Positions 26,193 to 35,141 of a stretch of DNA of 64,000 nt are shown here, piece after piece. The DNA is from Desulforamulus putei DSM 12395 (GTDB taxonomy: Bacteria > Bacillota > Desulfotomaculia > Desulfotomaculales > Desulfotomaculaceae). The stretch covers positions 310,001 to 374,000 of the forward strand of contig NZ_FQUY01000001.1 in the NCBI RefSeq assembly GCF_900129195.1, written 5' to 3'. Below the pieces are notes generated by a model. That model made no database searches and was not told the DNA's origin. It saw only the letters and a list, made by a program, of their open reading frames with translations. Within the stretch, counting starts at the first letter, position 1. Every line of letters starts with the position of its first letter. Made by a program: the position numbers and the translations under genes.

Positions 26193-26584
26193 AGACCAAC
26201 GCCAAGCATTCCTCCCAGTGCACCGGCAACCAGCGTTAAGGCAAATTTGCCCAGTGCACCCACCAGCAAGACATCACCGGGTAAAAACAGACCCACCAAC
26301 AGCCAGATAATAATAAAAGTGGCGATGCCGACCCCCAGGCCATTAAAAAGTCCCCTGCTGCGGGCCCTTTTGGCGGCATAGCCGCTGCCCACTACCACAC
26401 TGGTAAAAAATATGCCGGCTGCAACCCAGGGCATGGTGTTTTCGGACAGACCGGTAAAATAATAGGCCAGCCCGGCCAAAATACTCAAACCAAGGGAAAA
26501 TCCCAGGGATAACAGCGTGCCCCGCCAGACAGAGGGGAAATGAAGTACCGGAGTATCGGGTGTTTCCTGTTTAAGGAGTGCCAT
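26183..26584 (-). CDS. TIGR04086-type four-helix membrane protein
   Basis: A 133-aa membrane protein with a short cytoplasmic head and four glycine-rich helices, separated by a basic loop (YAAKRARSRG). The pattern fits the TIGR04086/YrzE family of small membrane proteins in Firmicutes, whose function is unknown. AAGGAGGT lies just upstream of the ATG. It is convergent with the sensor kinase and divergent from the radical SAM gene. Confidence 0.7.
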   Translation of the reverse strand: MALLKQETPDTPVLHFPSVWRGTLLSLGFSLGLSILAGLAYYFTGLSENTMPWVAAGIFFTSVVVGSGYAAKRARSRGLFNGLGVGIATFIIIWLLVGLFLPGDVLLVGALGKFALTLVAGALGGMLGVGLAS

Positions 26585-26666
26585 ATTTTTTTACCTCCTT
26601 ACACTATTTAACATATTTTTATTGTTTGAACTTGAAATTTATGACATAAAAGAAAGGGTCACGTAA

Positions 26667-27263
26667 ATGGAAAGAGAATTTATCGTAAGTTATCCGATCG
26701 GGGACAGCTTGTATTTAAACATCACCAACCGTTGTTTTAACAAATGCGCCTTTTGCATCCGGCAAACCAAAACCGGCGTGGGTTATAATTTATGGCTCAG
26801 TAAAGAACCGTCTTTACCGGAAGTTTTGGATGCAGTGCAGGACCCCCGGCAGTATAAAGAAATTGTTTTTTGCGGCTACGGGGAGCCCTTATGCAGATTG
26901 GAACTGGTCAGGGAAGTGGCGGCTGAACTGAAAAAGAGAGGTGCCCGGTCCATCAGGGTCAATACCAACGGGCAAGCCAACAGTCTTTATGGACGCAATG
27001 TGGTGCCGGAACTGGCGGGGTTGGTGGATACCATGTCCATCTCCTTAAATGCCCAGGACGCAGCTACCTATGTCAAGCTGTGCCAACCCAGGGAAGGCGA
27101 AAAGGCCTATTTCTCTATGCTAGATTTTGCCAGAAAATGTGTGGGGGTGATTCCCCGCGTGATCCTGTCCGTGGTTGAGTGGCCAGGTGTAGATGTAGAA
27201 GCCTGCCGAGCCATTGCCAGGGACCTTGGCGCAGAGTTCCGTCTAAGGAAGCCAACCCTTTAA
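26667..27263 (+). CDS. Radical SAM protein, TatD-associated type
   Basis: A 198-aa radical SAM protein with CFNKCAFC (CxxxCxxC) near residue 23, GYGEP (GGE-like SAM motif), the RVNTNGQ strand and SISLNAQD. Size and motifs match the short TatD-linked radical SAM family, often next to or fused with a TatD nuclease. No tatD gene is adjacent here. The reaction is unknown. AAAGGG precedes the ATG at 26667. Confidence 0.78.
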   Translation: MEREFIVSYPIGDSLYLNITNRCFNKCAFCIRQTKTGVGYNLWLSKEPSLPEVLDAVQDPRQYKEIVFCGYGEPLCRLELVREVAAELKKRGARSIRVNTNGQANSLYGRNVVPELAGLVDTMSISLNAQDAATYVKLCQPREGEKAYFSMLDFARKCVGVIPRVILSVVEWPGVDVEACRAIARDLGAEFRLRKPTL

Positions 27264-27290
27264 GAGGAGAGAAGTGAGAGGTTGGAAGTG

Positions 27291-27331
27291 GGAAAAACAA
27301 ATACCTCCGGTCTCAAGCAAGACCAGGGGCG
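27291..27331 (-). terminator. Candidate terminator for the 64-aa minus-strand gene
   Basis: GGTCT/AGACC with flanking pairs (27302-27331) and a T-rich run TATTTGTTTTT on the minus strand. Confidence 0.5.
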
Positions 27332-27335
27332 TTTA

Positions 27336-27530
27336 TCATTCCGCCAACGGATTGTCTCCGGTACCAAAATTACGTGCTTTTTCTTTATCCCGGTCATAAA
27401 AATCGTGATCCCACTTGCCGTCCACTTTAATATGAGTGGCTGAGCCGGTGGGTTCGTGGACAAATTTTTTGCCGGTATCATAATGTTTTTCTTCTTCCCA
27501 CCGGTAGTTGTTTCGATTATCCTTATCCAT
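27336..27530 (-). CDS. Small hydrophilic protein, 64 aa
   Basis: Very polar protein rich in D, K, N and aromatic residues (MDKDNRNNYRWEEEKHYDTG, HIKVDGKWDHDFYDRD) without Cys or membrane segments. AAGGAGG is 8 nt before the ATG at 27530. The frame continues upstream to 27665 only through low-complexity PLFF repeats encoded by the tandem repeat, which is not real coding. Function unknown; a stress or spore-associated small protein is possible. Confidence 0.65.
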   Translation of the reverse strand: MDKDNRNNYRWEEEKHYDTGKKFVHEPTGSATHIKVDGKWDHDFYDRDKEKARNFGTGDNPLAE

Positions 27531-27616
27531 CGTTTTTGCCTCCTTCACCCGGTTTTTATTATTCTTGCCCGGTGAGGTTTTGTTATACACTGGCCAATTT
27601 GATAATAACAGGCCAC

Positions 27617-27684
27617 CGGGAAAGAATAGGGGAAAGAATAGGGGAAAGAATAGAGGAAAGAACATAGAAAAGAATATAGAAAAG
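27617..27684 (+). repeat. Tandem 12-bp repeat (GGGGAAAGAATA)
   Basis: About five units of GGGGAAAGAATA, the first three nearly perfect and the last two degenerate (GAAAAGAATATA). It lies between the divergent small gene and copA. It may alter promoter spacing or simply be slippage-prone DNA. Confidence 0.8.
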
Positions 27685-27827
27685 AGCGAGTTTTAGCGCT
27701 GTCGGTGCGAAGCAAGCGAGGATACACCGTACCAGAGATTGTTAGTCTAACTGCGAAAGTTGAGTCAGTAACTATACATTGACCGGCTGTCTCTTAAGTT
27801 GTACAATTTTTGGTAACGTTTTTCTGA

Positions 27828-30263
27828 ATGGATGGTGTAAATTTGAGTACCGTACAAACCCGGTTAAAAATCACAGGCATGAGCTGTGCCGCTTGTTCCG
27901 CCAGGATTGAGCGCAGCATTGGTAAACTTGCTGGTGTGGAGAAAGCTCAGGTGAACCTGGCAGGGGAAATAGCTACCATTGATTATGATCCGACTGTTGT
28001 GCCGCTGGAGGAAATCATTCATAAGATTGAGGACATAGGTTTCGGTGTTGCCCGGGAGCAGTTGGAAATAAAGGTAAAGGGAATGACCTGTGCAGCCTGC
28101 TCGGCCAGGGTCGAGAGGGTTTTGAACCGCCTGCCCGGGGTCTTGCATGCAGCGGTAAACCTGGCCACAGAAAAGGCTGTGGTCAAATACAACCCGGCGG
28201 AAGTCAGCCCGGCAGACATCCGGCGGGCCATCCGGGATGCCGGTTATACGCCCGTATCCGAGACCGATGAGAGCAGCGCCGACCGGGAGCGTCAGGAAAG
28301 GGAACAAGAAATTCGCCGCCAGCAAAGGCTGTTTATGATTTCTGCCGTCCTGTCACTGCCGCTGGTGGCCTTTATGGTGGTTATGCTGGCCCAGTGGCAC
28401 CATGCCATGCGCTGGGGGATTTTTCATCCTTATACCCAGTTTGTCCTGGCTACGGCCATTCAGTTTGGCCCCGGCCTTCATTTTTATAAGGACGCCTGGC
28501 GCTCACTCCGCGGGGGCGGTGCCAATATGTCCGTCCTGGTGGCCCTGGGCACCAGCGCCGCTTATTTCTACAGCGTGGCAGCCACCTTCTTCGGTAAGCA
28601 AATCGGGCAGACAGAGGTTTATTACGAAACCGGCGCTGTCATTATCACCCTGGTTTTACTGGGTAAAATGCTGGAATCACTGGCCAGGGGTAGGACCTCC
28701 GAGGCCATCCGCAAACTGATGGGATTGCAGGCCAGGACCGCCAGAATCATCCAGGACGGGACGGAGAAGGAGATCCCCGTCGAGGATGTGCAGGTGGGAG
28801 ATGTCCTGGTGGTCCGTCCCGGGGAGAAAATACCCGTGGACGGCTTCATCACGGAAGGAACCTCTACGGTGGATGAGAGCATGCTGACCGGTGAAAGCGT
28901 TCCGGTGGATAAGCAGCCGGGGGACCCTGTCATCGGGGCCACCATCAATAAAATGGGAACCTTTAAATTTCAAGCCACCAAGGTGGGGAAAGACACCGCC
29001 CTGGCCCAGATTATTCGAATCGTGGAAGCAGCCCAGGGCAGCAAGGCGCCCATTCAACGGATGGCGGATGTGATTTCTTCCTATTTTGTGCCCGTGGTGG
29101 TGGCCATCGCCTTGGTGACCTTTGCCGCCTGGTACCTGTGGGTTAAACCGGGCGACCTTTCCCAAGCCCTTTTATCCGCCACGGCGGTACTGGTGATCGC
29201 CTGTCCCTGCGCCCTAGGCCTGGCCACCCCCACCTCCATTATGGTGGGAACCGGCAAAGGGGCTGAAATGGGGATATTAATTAAAGGCGGCGAATACCTG
29301 GAAAAAGCTTACCGCCTTAATGCCATTGTTTTGGACAAAACCGGAACCATCACGCATGGGCAGCCCAAACTTACCGACTTAATTACTGTCGGCGATTACA
29401 GCAACCAGGAAGCCAAGGTGCTGAGGCTGGCGGCCGCGGTGGAGCGAAATTCCGAACACCCGCTGGCCAGGGCTGTTATGGAGGCGGTGGGGGAAGCCGG
29501 TGAAAATCCCTATACCGTGACGGATTTTACGGCCATTCCCGGTTTTGGTGTGAAGGCCAGAATAAATGAAACAGAGATTTTATTAGGCACCGGCAAGCTA
29601 ATGTCGCAAAATAATATTGATTTTTCCCGGTGGGATGCCACCAGGGAGGCGTTGGAAGAGCAGGGCAAAACGGTCATGCTGATGGCGGTGGACGGTAAAC
29701 CGGCCGGTCTGCTGGCCGTGGCTGATACTGTGAAGGAAGAATCTGCTTCCGCCATTAAGAAGCTGGTGGAAATGGGTATCGAGGTCTGGATGCTGACCGG
29801 CGACAATCGGAGAACCGCCCGCAGCATTGCAGCCCAGGTGGGTATTCAAAATGTCTTGGCGGAAGTGCTGCCGGAAGACAAGGCCGAGAAAGTAAAGGAA
29901 CTCAAAGAACAAAATAAAATTGTAGGCATGGTTGGTGACGGCATCAATGATGCTCCGGCCTTGGCTACGGCGGATGTGGGTTTTGCCATCGGCACCGGCA
30001 CCGATGTGGCCATGGAGGCGGCGGATATTACATTAATCCGCGGCAACCTCTGGGGCGTAGTGGACAGCATCGCCCTCTCCAGGGCCACCATGAGAAATAT
30101 TCGGCAAAATCTTTTCTGGGCGTTGTTTTATAACACCGTGGGCATTCCGGTGGCGGCCATGGGTTTATTGAACCCAGTCCTGGCCGGTGCGGCCATGGCC
30201 TTCAGCTCGGTTTCGGTGGTTACCAATGCCCTGCGTTTGAAGCGATTTACGCCCCGCCATTAG
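27828..30263 (+). CDS. copA: Copper(I)-exporting P1B-type ATPase
   Basis: Membrane copper pump of 811 aa. Two N-terminal heavy-metal-associated domains carry [12 protein letters not shown] and [12 protein letters not shown]. The P-type core has TGES, the CPC metal site in [17 protein letters not shown] phosphorylation site, the SEHPLA histidine motif, TGDNRRTA and GDGINDAP. The last helices have YNTVGIP and [13 protein letters not shown], the pattern of Cu(I) pumps. The start may be ATG 27828 or TTG 27843; GGTG lies 5 nt before the TTG. copZ follows 32 bases later. No CsoR or CopY gene or clear operator is visible. Confidence 0.93.
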   Translation: MDGVNLSTVQTRLKITGMSCAACSARIERSIGKLAGVEKAQVNLAGEIATIDYDPTVVPLEEIIHKIEDIGFGVAREQLEIKVKGMTCAACSARVERVLNRLPGVLHAAVNLATEKAVVKYNPAEVSPADIRRAIRDAGYTPVSETDESSADRERQEREQEIRRQQRLFMISAVLSLPLVAFMVVMLAQWHHAMRWGIFHPYTQFVLATAIQFGPGLHFYKDAWRSLRGGGANMSVLVALGTSAAYFYSVAATFFGKQIGQTEVYYETGAVIITLVLLGKMLESLARGRTSEAIRKLMGLQARTARIIQDGTEKEIPVEDVQVGDVLVVRPGEKIPVDGFITEGTSTVDESMLTGESVPVDKQPGDPVIGATINKMGTFKFQATKVGKDTALAQIIRIVEAAQGSKAPIQRMADVISSYFVPVVVAIALVTFAAWYLWVKPGDLSQALLSATAVLVIACPCALGLATPTSIMVGTGKGAEMGILIKGGEYLEKAYRLNAIVLDKTGTITHGQPKLTDLITVGDYSNQEAKVLRLAAAVERNSEHPLARAVMEAVGEAGENPYTVTDFTAIPGFGVKARINETEILLGTGKLMSQNNIDFSRWDATREALEEQGKTVMLMAVDGKPAGLLAVADTVKEESASAIKKLVEMGIEVWMLTGDNRRTARSIAAQVGIQNVLAEVLPEDKAEKVKELKEQNKIVGMVGDGINDAPALATADVGFAIGTGTDVAMEAADITLIRGNLWGVVDSIALSRATMRNIRQNLFWALFYNTVGIPVAAMGLLNPVLAGAAMAFSSVSVVTNALRLKRFTPRH

Positions 30264-30295
30264 GGGTACCAGTTAAAAAGGGAGGAAATAATCAT

Positions 30296-30505
30296 ATGGC
30301 AGACACAATTATCCTTAAGGTAGAAGGCATGAGCTGCAATCACTGCAAAATGGCTGTGGAAAAGGCAGTGAAAAAGGTCCCGGGGGTACAGGCGGTGGAA
30401 GCTACGCCGACAGAAAAAAGTGTTAAGATAACCCACGATGGCAGCAGCAACCTGGAAGCCATTAAACAAGCCATTATGAATGAAGGTTACGTCGTTGTCG
30501 ACTAA
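30296..30505 (+). CDS. copZ: Copper chaperone CopZ
   Basis: A 69-aa heavy-metal-associated domain protein with MSCNHC near residue 12. It carries Cu(I) in the cytoplasm and hands it to the HMA domains of CopA. GGGAGG precedes the ATG. It is in the same direction as copA and 32 bases after it, so probably in one operon. Confidence 0.9.
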   Translation: MADTIILKVEGMSCNHCKMAVEKAVKKVPGVQAVEATPTEKSVKITHDGSSNLEAIKQAIMNEGYVVVD

Positions 30506-30510
30506 GGGAA

Positions 30511-30538
30511 TTAAACTGCACTCCGAAGTGCGGTTTAA
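30511..30538 (+). terminator. Hairpin after copZ
   Basis: TTAAACTGCACT (30511-30522) pairs with AGTGCGGTTTAA (30527-30538), 12 bp with one G-T pair and a CCGA loop. The following CCATTTT is only weakly T-rich. Confidence 0.5.
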
Positions 30539-30604
30539 CCATTTTCGGGCATAAGAACAACCTGCTCCAGCAACAATAACTTTGTTAAAACAGGGGGGAT
30601 CATC

Positions 30605-31534
30605 ATGGGAGACGGACTAAATATAAAGGAGCAATTTGATATTGCCGTCATCGGCTGCGGCCCGGCCGGCCTATCCGCAGCCATCAACGGTACCATCCGC
30701 AAAAAGAAGGTCGGCATCTTTGGCACGGACTTTTGCAGCCCGAAACTGCATCATGCGCCTCATATTGACAACTACCTGGGATTGCATAACATGACCGGTG
30801 AAGAACTGCGCAAGAGGTTTTTGGACCACGTAAAGGCCATGGGACTGGGGATCATTGAAAATAAAATAACCGGCGTGTACCCCGAGGAAGGCGGTTTTAT
30901 GTTACAGTCCCGGGACACATTTTATAAAGCCAGCGCTGTGATTTTAGCCACCGGTGTCAGCGCCGTCAAACCCATTAACCAGGAACTGGATTACCTGGGC
31001 CGGGGAGTCAGCTACTGCGCCACCTGTGACGGCCCCCTTTATAAAGGGAAAAAAGTGATTGTCCTGGCTTATAACCGGGAAGGTCTGGAAGAAGCCAATT
31101 TCTTAGCTGAAATAGCCTCGGAGGTATTGCTGGTTTCCCAGATAAAAGAAAAGGAAGCTCAGGGCATCACGCTGGATGAAAAGATTAAAGTGATTCAAGG
31201 GAAACCGGTGGGCATTACCGGTGATATGTGGGCTACGGGAGTTGCGCTGGAAGGGCAGAATTTAACCGCTGACGGTGTTTTTATCATCCGGGATTCGGTC
31301 CTGCCGGACCAGCTGGTGCCCGGCCTGAATGTCAGCAACACAGGGATTGTCGTTGACCGCAGCGGCGCCACCAACATACCGGGTGTCTTTGCCGCCGGGG
31401 ATTGCACCGGTGCCCCTTACCAACTGAGCAAAGCCACCGGAGAGGGTCAGGTGGCGGCCCTAAGCGCTGTCAAGTACCTGGATGAACTGAAAAACAAAGC
31501 CGGAGACACCAAAAAGGAACTTGCCGCAATATAA
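30605..31534 (+). CDS. Thioredoxin-reductase-like flavoprotein lacking NADPH motifs (FFTR/DTR-like)
   Basis: A 309-aa protein of the thioredoxin reductase fold. The FAD motif IGCGPAGLSAA, the redox pair CATC (SYCATCDG) and the C-terminal GVFAAGDCTGAPYQLSKA are present. The second Rossmann motif, GGGDAA in trxB at 12220, is replaced by LAYNREGLEEA, and the HRR segment is absent. Such loss is known in ferredoxin-dependent flavin thioredoxin reductases of clostridia and in related NADPH-independent enzymes. The electron donor here is therefore probably ferredoxin (inference). It starts after GGGGGGATC and may be co-transcribed with copAZ. A perfect palindromic terminator follows. Confidence 0.75.
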   Translation: MGDGLNIKEQFDIAVIGCGPAGLSAAINGTIRKKKVGIFGTDFCSPKLHHAPHIDNYLGLHNMTGEELRKRFLDHVKAMGLGIIENKITGVYPEEGGFMLQSRDTFYKASAVILATGVSAVKPINQELDYLGRGVSYCATCDGPLYKGKKVIVLAYNREGLEEANFLAEIASEVLLVSQIKEKEAQGITLDEKIKVIQGKPVGITGDMWATGVALEGQNLTADGVFIIRDSVLPDQLVPGLNVSNTGIVVDRSGATNIPGVFAAGDCTGAPYQLSKATGEGQVAALSAVKYLDELKNKAGDTKKELAAI

Positions 31535-31558
31535 AAGAAGGCCCGCGGGCCTTCTTTT
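31533..31558. terminator. Bidirectional palindromic terminator
   Basis: A perfect 26-base palindrome with AAAAGAAGG and CCTTCTTTT arms between convergent genes; T runs exist on both strands. Confidence 0.8.
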
Positions 31559-31562
31559 CATG

Positions 31563-32015
31563 TTAAACCAGTCTTTTCATCATGGGGAAATTCTCGTCAT
31601 CAAAGGCATAATGGACACCCGGCACAAAACCCTGTCGTCCCCAGAAACCCACTGAATTGTCCTTTGGGTTTAAGGAATTGACCCTTGCTTCCAGCACAAT
31701 GGAGGTACACCCTTGTTTGATAAGGAGTTTCTCCAGCAAACGATAAACCCTGGTACCCAGATGCTTATTTCTCAGTCGAAGGGGAATTTGTAAAAAATGT
31801 ATTTTTGCCTGGGGAAGCCCTCCCCGGTCCTTTTGTATTTCGTAAATCAAATAAAAATTCTCTTCCTCGATTTCATCGTTATGTTGAATGGAAGTGAGAT
31901 AGATACAGCCCGGGAAAAGAACATGCTTAATAAAGCAAAGAGAGTGCCCCAACATATTTTCCAAACTCATTTGGAATGAAATCAGCTCGCTGTTAGGAGC
32001 GGGAAGCACCTGCAT
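31563..32015 (-). CDS. GNAT-family N-acetyltransferase
   Basis: A 150-aa protein with the acetyl-CoA binding motif A in the form IPLRLRNKHLGTRVYRLLE, followed by beta strand CTSIVLEARV and the C-terminal SVGFWGRQGFVPG that is typical of the GNAT fold. Substrate unknown. It begins at the ATG at 32015, with GGGG about 10 nt upstream. It stands alone between convergent and divergent neighbours. Confidence 0.72.
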   Translation of the reverse strand: MQVLPAPNSELISFQMSLENMLGHSLCFIKHVLFPGCIYLTSIQHNDEIEEENFYLIYEIQKDRGGLPQAKIHFLQIPLRLRNKHLGTRVYRLLEKLLIKQGCTSIVLEARVNSLNPKDNSVGFWGRQGFVPGVHYAFDDENFPMMKRLV

Positions 32016-32225
32016 GAATCATCTACCCCTTATTGTTTTCTAGTTATACTATAACACTGTCCGGCCCATGAAGGAATGTTAATTTTCTAGAAACATGCAA
32101 GGTACACAGAATATTGTCAAAACACCATGGGATTTGACATACGATTTTAGGAATATTTGGAAGGATTAGTCAATTAGATGAGAGAATCCTATACCCAGAG
32201 TTTACGGCAAAGGAGCGATGCTAGG

Positions 32226-33308
32226 ATGTGGAGGCCCAAAGGTTTAATTTCCAAGGCCATTAATAAGGTAAAATTTTTTCAAATCATGGCCTGCTTGTTT
32301 GAAGCCGCCGGGGCAGGCAAACCAGCGTTGCGTTCCCTAAAAAAAGCAATTGAAATGAACCCCCATAAAACTGACTTGCATTTGCAAGCCAGTCGCATAT
32401 ATTTAAAACTGGGTCAGATCGACCAGGCTGCCCTGCACTGTAAAAAAGCTGCCTCCGGCCTGGGACCCGGCAGTTTTATCTACTGGCTGAACCGGGCCAG
32501 TAACGGGGGCATCAAGTCCAACCGTTGGGATAACATTGAATCATTGGAGCCCCTGCCGGACAAGCCCTACATTCCGGAGGCCCCGGCCGGCGATAAAATT
32601 ACGCAGTTTAATAACAGTGGACTTTTGCTGCTGGAAAACGGCAGGTACTGCGAAGCATTGGCCTGCTTCCAGCAGGCCCGTGCCCTGGGCGGCCATGATC
32701 CGGCCGTTTTGTTCAATACAGGTCTTGCCTTGAGCAAGCTGAACCGCCACCGGGAAGCGCTGGAGCTTTATACCGAGGCCCAATCCATGGGCTTTTGCAA
32801 CGTAGAATTGTTAAACAACAAAGGATACAGCCTCTTTCACCTGGAACGTTACGAAGAGGCCCTGTCCTGTTACGAAGTGGCCAGGCAGTTCATGCCCAAT
32901 GACCTGGGCTTGTTGAGCAACTTAGCCTCCTGCTATCATGTGCTGGGTAGGGTGGAAGAAGCGGTGGGCTGCTACCGCAGCGCCGTCAAAGTTTGCCCGG
33001 AGGACGCCACCCTGCACAACAATCTGGGTATTTGCCTGGAAAACCTGGATAAGATCCCGGAAGCCCTGGCATGCTACCGCCAGGCGGTGAATTTATCCCC
33101 TAAAAACAGCACCTTCCTGTTAAACTACGGCCACTGCCTGTTAAGTTTAGGTCACCTGGAGGAAGCACAAGAGGTAGTCGAAAGAATTCTGGAACAGGAA
33201 CCGCATAACCACCAGGCCTGGGGACTCCGGGGTGAACTGATGGCAAAACAGGGAAAAATGCGGGAAGCAGCAGAATGTTACGGCAGGGCGCTGGGATTGG
33301 CAGGATAA
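32226..33308 (+). CDS. Tetratricopeptide repeat protein
   Basis: A 360-aa protein with about seven TPR units (for example NNKGYSLFHLERYEEALSCY, SNLASCYHVLGRVEEAVGCY, NNLGICLENLDKIPEALACY, each 34 residues apart), spanning most of the length. There is no signal peptide or membrane helix, so it is probably a cytoplasmic scaffold. The start at 32226 has AAAGGAG 10 nt upstream; ATG 32178 upstream is in frame without a good site. The partner is not known. Confidence 0.82.
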   Translation: MWRPKGLISKAINKVKFFQIMACLFEAAGAGKPALRSLKKAIEMNPHKTDLHLQASRIYLKLGQIDQAALHCKKAASGLGPGSFIYWLNRASNGGIKSNRWDNIESLEPLPDKPYIPEAPAGDKITQFNNSGLLLLENGRYCEALACFQQARALGGHDPAVLFNTGLALSKLNRHREALELYTEAQSMGFCNVELLNNKGYSLFHLERYEEALSCYEVARQFMPNDLGLLSNLASCYHVLGRVEEAVGCYRSAVKVCPEDATLHNNLGICLENLDKIPEALACYRQAVNLSPKNSTFLLNYGHCLLSLGHLEEAQEVVERILEQEPHNHQAWGLRGELMAKQGKMREAAECYGRALGLAG

Positions 33309-33316
33309 TTTTATTA

Positions 33317-33347
33317 AGACTTGGTTTAATAGCCAAGTTTTTTTATT
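33317..33347 (+). terminator. Rho-independent terminator
   Basis: ACTTGG (33319-33324) and CCAAGT (33333-33338) followed by TTTTTTTATTTT. Confidence 0.7.
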
Positions 33348-33493
33348 TTATCCTACCTGAGTATTAGCAACTTAGATGTTTTTTCTCCAATTACCAAAAA
33401 ACTTATCTTTTCTGGAAGGGAGATGGCCGGCAAAAGAGAAATATATTAAAGTTTGGGGCCCGGAGAAATACTAGATTTTAAGGAGGAAGATAC

Positions 33494-33880
33494 ATGTACG
33501 AGTTGACAGTCCGAAGCAGGTTCTCCGCTGCCCACAGTCTCTGCGGTTACCCCGGCGATTGTGCGAGATTGCACGGGCATACCTGGACCCTTGAAGTGAA
33601 GGTGGTCGGCGAAAAACTGGATCAAATGGGTATGCTGGTGGATTTTAAGGAAATAAAGAAGCAACTGTCTTTGGTCATCGATCAATTGGATCATCGCTTG
33701 CTTAACGAGATCCCGGGCTTTGGGAAAGACGGCCTAAATCCCACAGCTGAAAACTTATCATATTATATTTACCAAACCCTGAAGCAGCCCATTGCTGCCA
33801 TGAAGGAAGGGATCCGGCTCAAGGAGATTTCCGTGTGGGAATCCCCGGATGCCTATGCTACCTATCGGGAGGATGTTTAA
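33494..33880 (+). CDS. queD: 6-carboxy-5,6,7,8-tetrahydropterin synthase
   Basis: First gene of a 7-deazaguanine operon. It converts 7,8-dihydroneopterin triphosphate to 6-carboxytetrahydropterin. Zinc histidines are in FSAAHSL and RLHGHTW, with the catalytic Cys in GDCARLHGH. It is 128 aa, normal. GGAGG precedes the ATG. The upstream 150-nt leader was checked for a preQ1 riboswitch and no convincing aptamer was seen. Confidence 0.92.
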   Translation: MYELTVRSRFSAAHSLCGYPGDCARLHGHTWTLEVKVVGEKLDQMGMLVDFKEIKKQLSLVIDQLDHRLLNEIPGFGKDGLNPTAENLSYYIYQTLKQPIAAMKEGIRLKEISVWESPDAYATYREDV

Positions 33881-34576
33881 TTGAACAGTGTGGTACTTCT
33901 ATCGGGCGGGCTGGATTCCGCCGTCAACCTGGCCTATGCCTTGACCGAAGGAAAGGTGAAACTGGCCCTTACCATGAACTACGGCCAACATGCAGCGAAC
34001 AAGGAGATAGATGCTGCAGCGGCATTGGCCCGGCATTACGATATTCCTCACCGGGTCATTGAGCTGCCCTGGCTGGCACAAATTACGCAAACGGCGCTGG
34101 TAAGCAATCAAAACGCTTTACCGGAGCCCTCAGCCGAGGAACTGGATAACATGGATGCTGCCCATAAAACAGCAGCTGCGGTTTGGGTTCCCAACCGCAA
34201 CGGATTGTTTGTTAATATCGCTGCCTGTTTTGCCGAGACTTTAAACTGTGGGCTGGTGGTGGCAGGTTTTAACCGGGAAGAAGCGGCTACCTTTCCGGAC
34301 AATACGCCGGAGTTCGCGGCGGCCGCCAGCAGGGCCATGGCCTATTCCACCTCCAATCAAGTAAAAGTCATCAGTTATACGAACCGTTTGGATAAGAAAG
34401 AAATCGTCGCCCTGGGGGACCGTTTAGGGGTACCCTGGGATTTCATTTGGAGCTGCTACCGGGGCGAGGAACAGATGTGTGGCAAATGTGAGAGCTGCCG
34501 ACGTATGATGCGGGCTTTTACGTCCCTCAATATAAACCTGCCCGCAGCCCTGAAGAACCGGGCCGGAGGTGAGTAA
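33881..34576 (+). CDS. queC: 7-cyano-7-deazaguanine (preQ0) synthase
   Basis: ATP-dependent enzyme making preQ0 from 7-carboxy-7-deazaguanine and ammonia. LSGGLDSAVNLA is the PP-loop, VPNRNGLFVNIA and GFNREEAATFPDN are family motifs, and the zinc cluster is CYRGEEQMCGKCESCRRM. TTG at 33881 follows queD directly; GGGAGG lies within the queD end. It is 231 aa. Next in the order is DUF366, then queE. Confidence 0.93.
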   Translation: MNSVVLLSGGLDSAVNLAYALTEGKVKLALTMNYGQHAANKEIDAAAALARHYDIPHRVIELPWLAQITQTALVSNQNALPEPSAEELDNMDAAHKTAAAVWVPNRNGLFVNIAACFAETLNCGLVVAGFNREEAATFPDNTPEFAAAASRAMAYSTSNQVKVISYTNRLDKKEIVALGDRLGVPWDFIWSCYRGEEQMCGKCESCRRMMRAFTSLNINLPAALKNRAGGE

Positions 34577-34577
34577 C

Positions 34578-35141
34578 GTGCTGGTCCGTGTGGTGGAAAA
34601 GCCGTTACAGTATGACGGCAGGCAATTGTCCTCACTGTTTGGTTTCCGCAATTTCGGCATACAGGGGGACAGCATCATCTGTTTTCGCGGGGGTTGCCGG
34701 GTGGAACTGACGGAAATGGTGGATTTGGCAGACGTCCGGGAAAATGCGCCCATTTACAGTGAAGACATGCTGCATTTTATCATTGAACATTTTGACATGG
34801 ATTTAGAAAAAACAGTGATTCGTCAGCGGTTGTTTATTGCCATCATTAAAGAAATTCTGGAAAGCAATACCGGAGTCACCTTCCGGAGAAGCGGTGACGA
34901 TCTTTACCAGGGCGAGCGAAAACTTTCCGTGTCCATTGCCACCGCCAGTCCTGTGTCCACCATGATTCACACCGGTCTGAATGTGTCTTCCCTGAACACC
35001 CCGGTACCCACCGTCGGTCTGGCTGATTTGGGGATACCGCCCGGTGAAATCCTGGCCATGGGTGAGATCATGGCCCGGGCTTATGCGGAGGAAATGAAAA
35101 GCATCCGGTTAGCCCGCTGCAAGGTCAGGGGGGTAGGCTAG
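34578..35141 (+). CDS. DUF366 family protein in the queuosine-precursor operon
   Basis: A 187-aa protein matching the DUF366 pattern: GDSIICFRGGCRVELTEMVD, then MLHFIIEHFDMDL, then RQRLFIAIIKEIL, and a late PVPTVGLADLG segment. The GTG at 34578 is 8 nt after GGAGG at 34565-34569; an in-frame GTG at 34569 lies inside that site. It is wedged between queC and queE with one-base overlaps or short gaps, so it is clearly translated with them. Function unknown; a role in 7-deazaguanine synthesis or use is inference from context. Confidence 0.78.
   Translation: MLVRVVEKPLQYDGRQLSSLFGFRNFGIQGDSIICFRGGCRVELTEMVDLADVRENAPIYSEDMLHFIIEHFDMDLEKTVIRQRLFIAIIKEILESNTGVTFRRSGDDLYQGERKLSVSIATASPVSTMIHTGLNVSSLNTPVPTVGLADLGIPPGEILAMGEIMARAYAEEMKSIRLARCKVRGVG

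Noticed and set aside
27617-27684. CRISPR array
   Set aside because: Units are 12 bp without spacers, and no cas genes are present; simple tandem repeat. The same applies to the 42-bp coding repeats at 42587.
27685-27827. CsoR or CopY operator before copA
   Set aside because: No GC-rich CsoR palindrome or TACAxxTGTA box seen.
33348-33493. Possible preQ1 riboswitch before queD
   Set aside because: The class I motif (a short hairpin followed by an A-rich tail pairing with its loop) was looked for. Some A-runs exist but no consistent fold was found.
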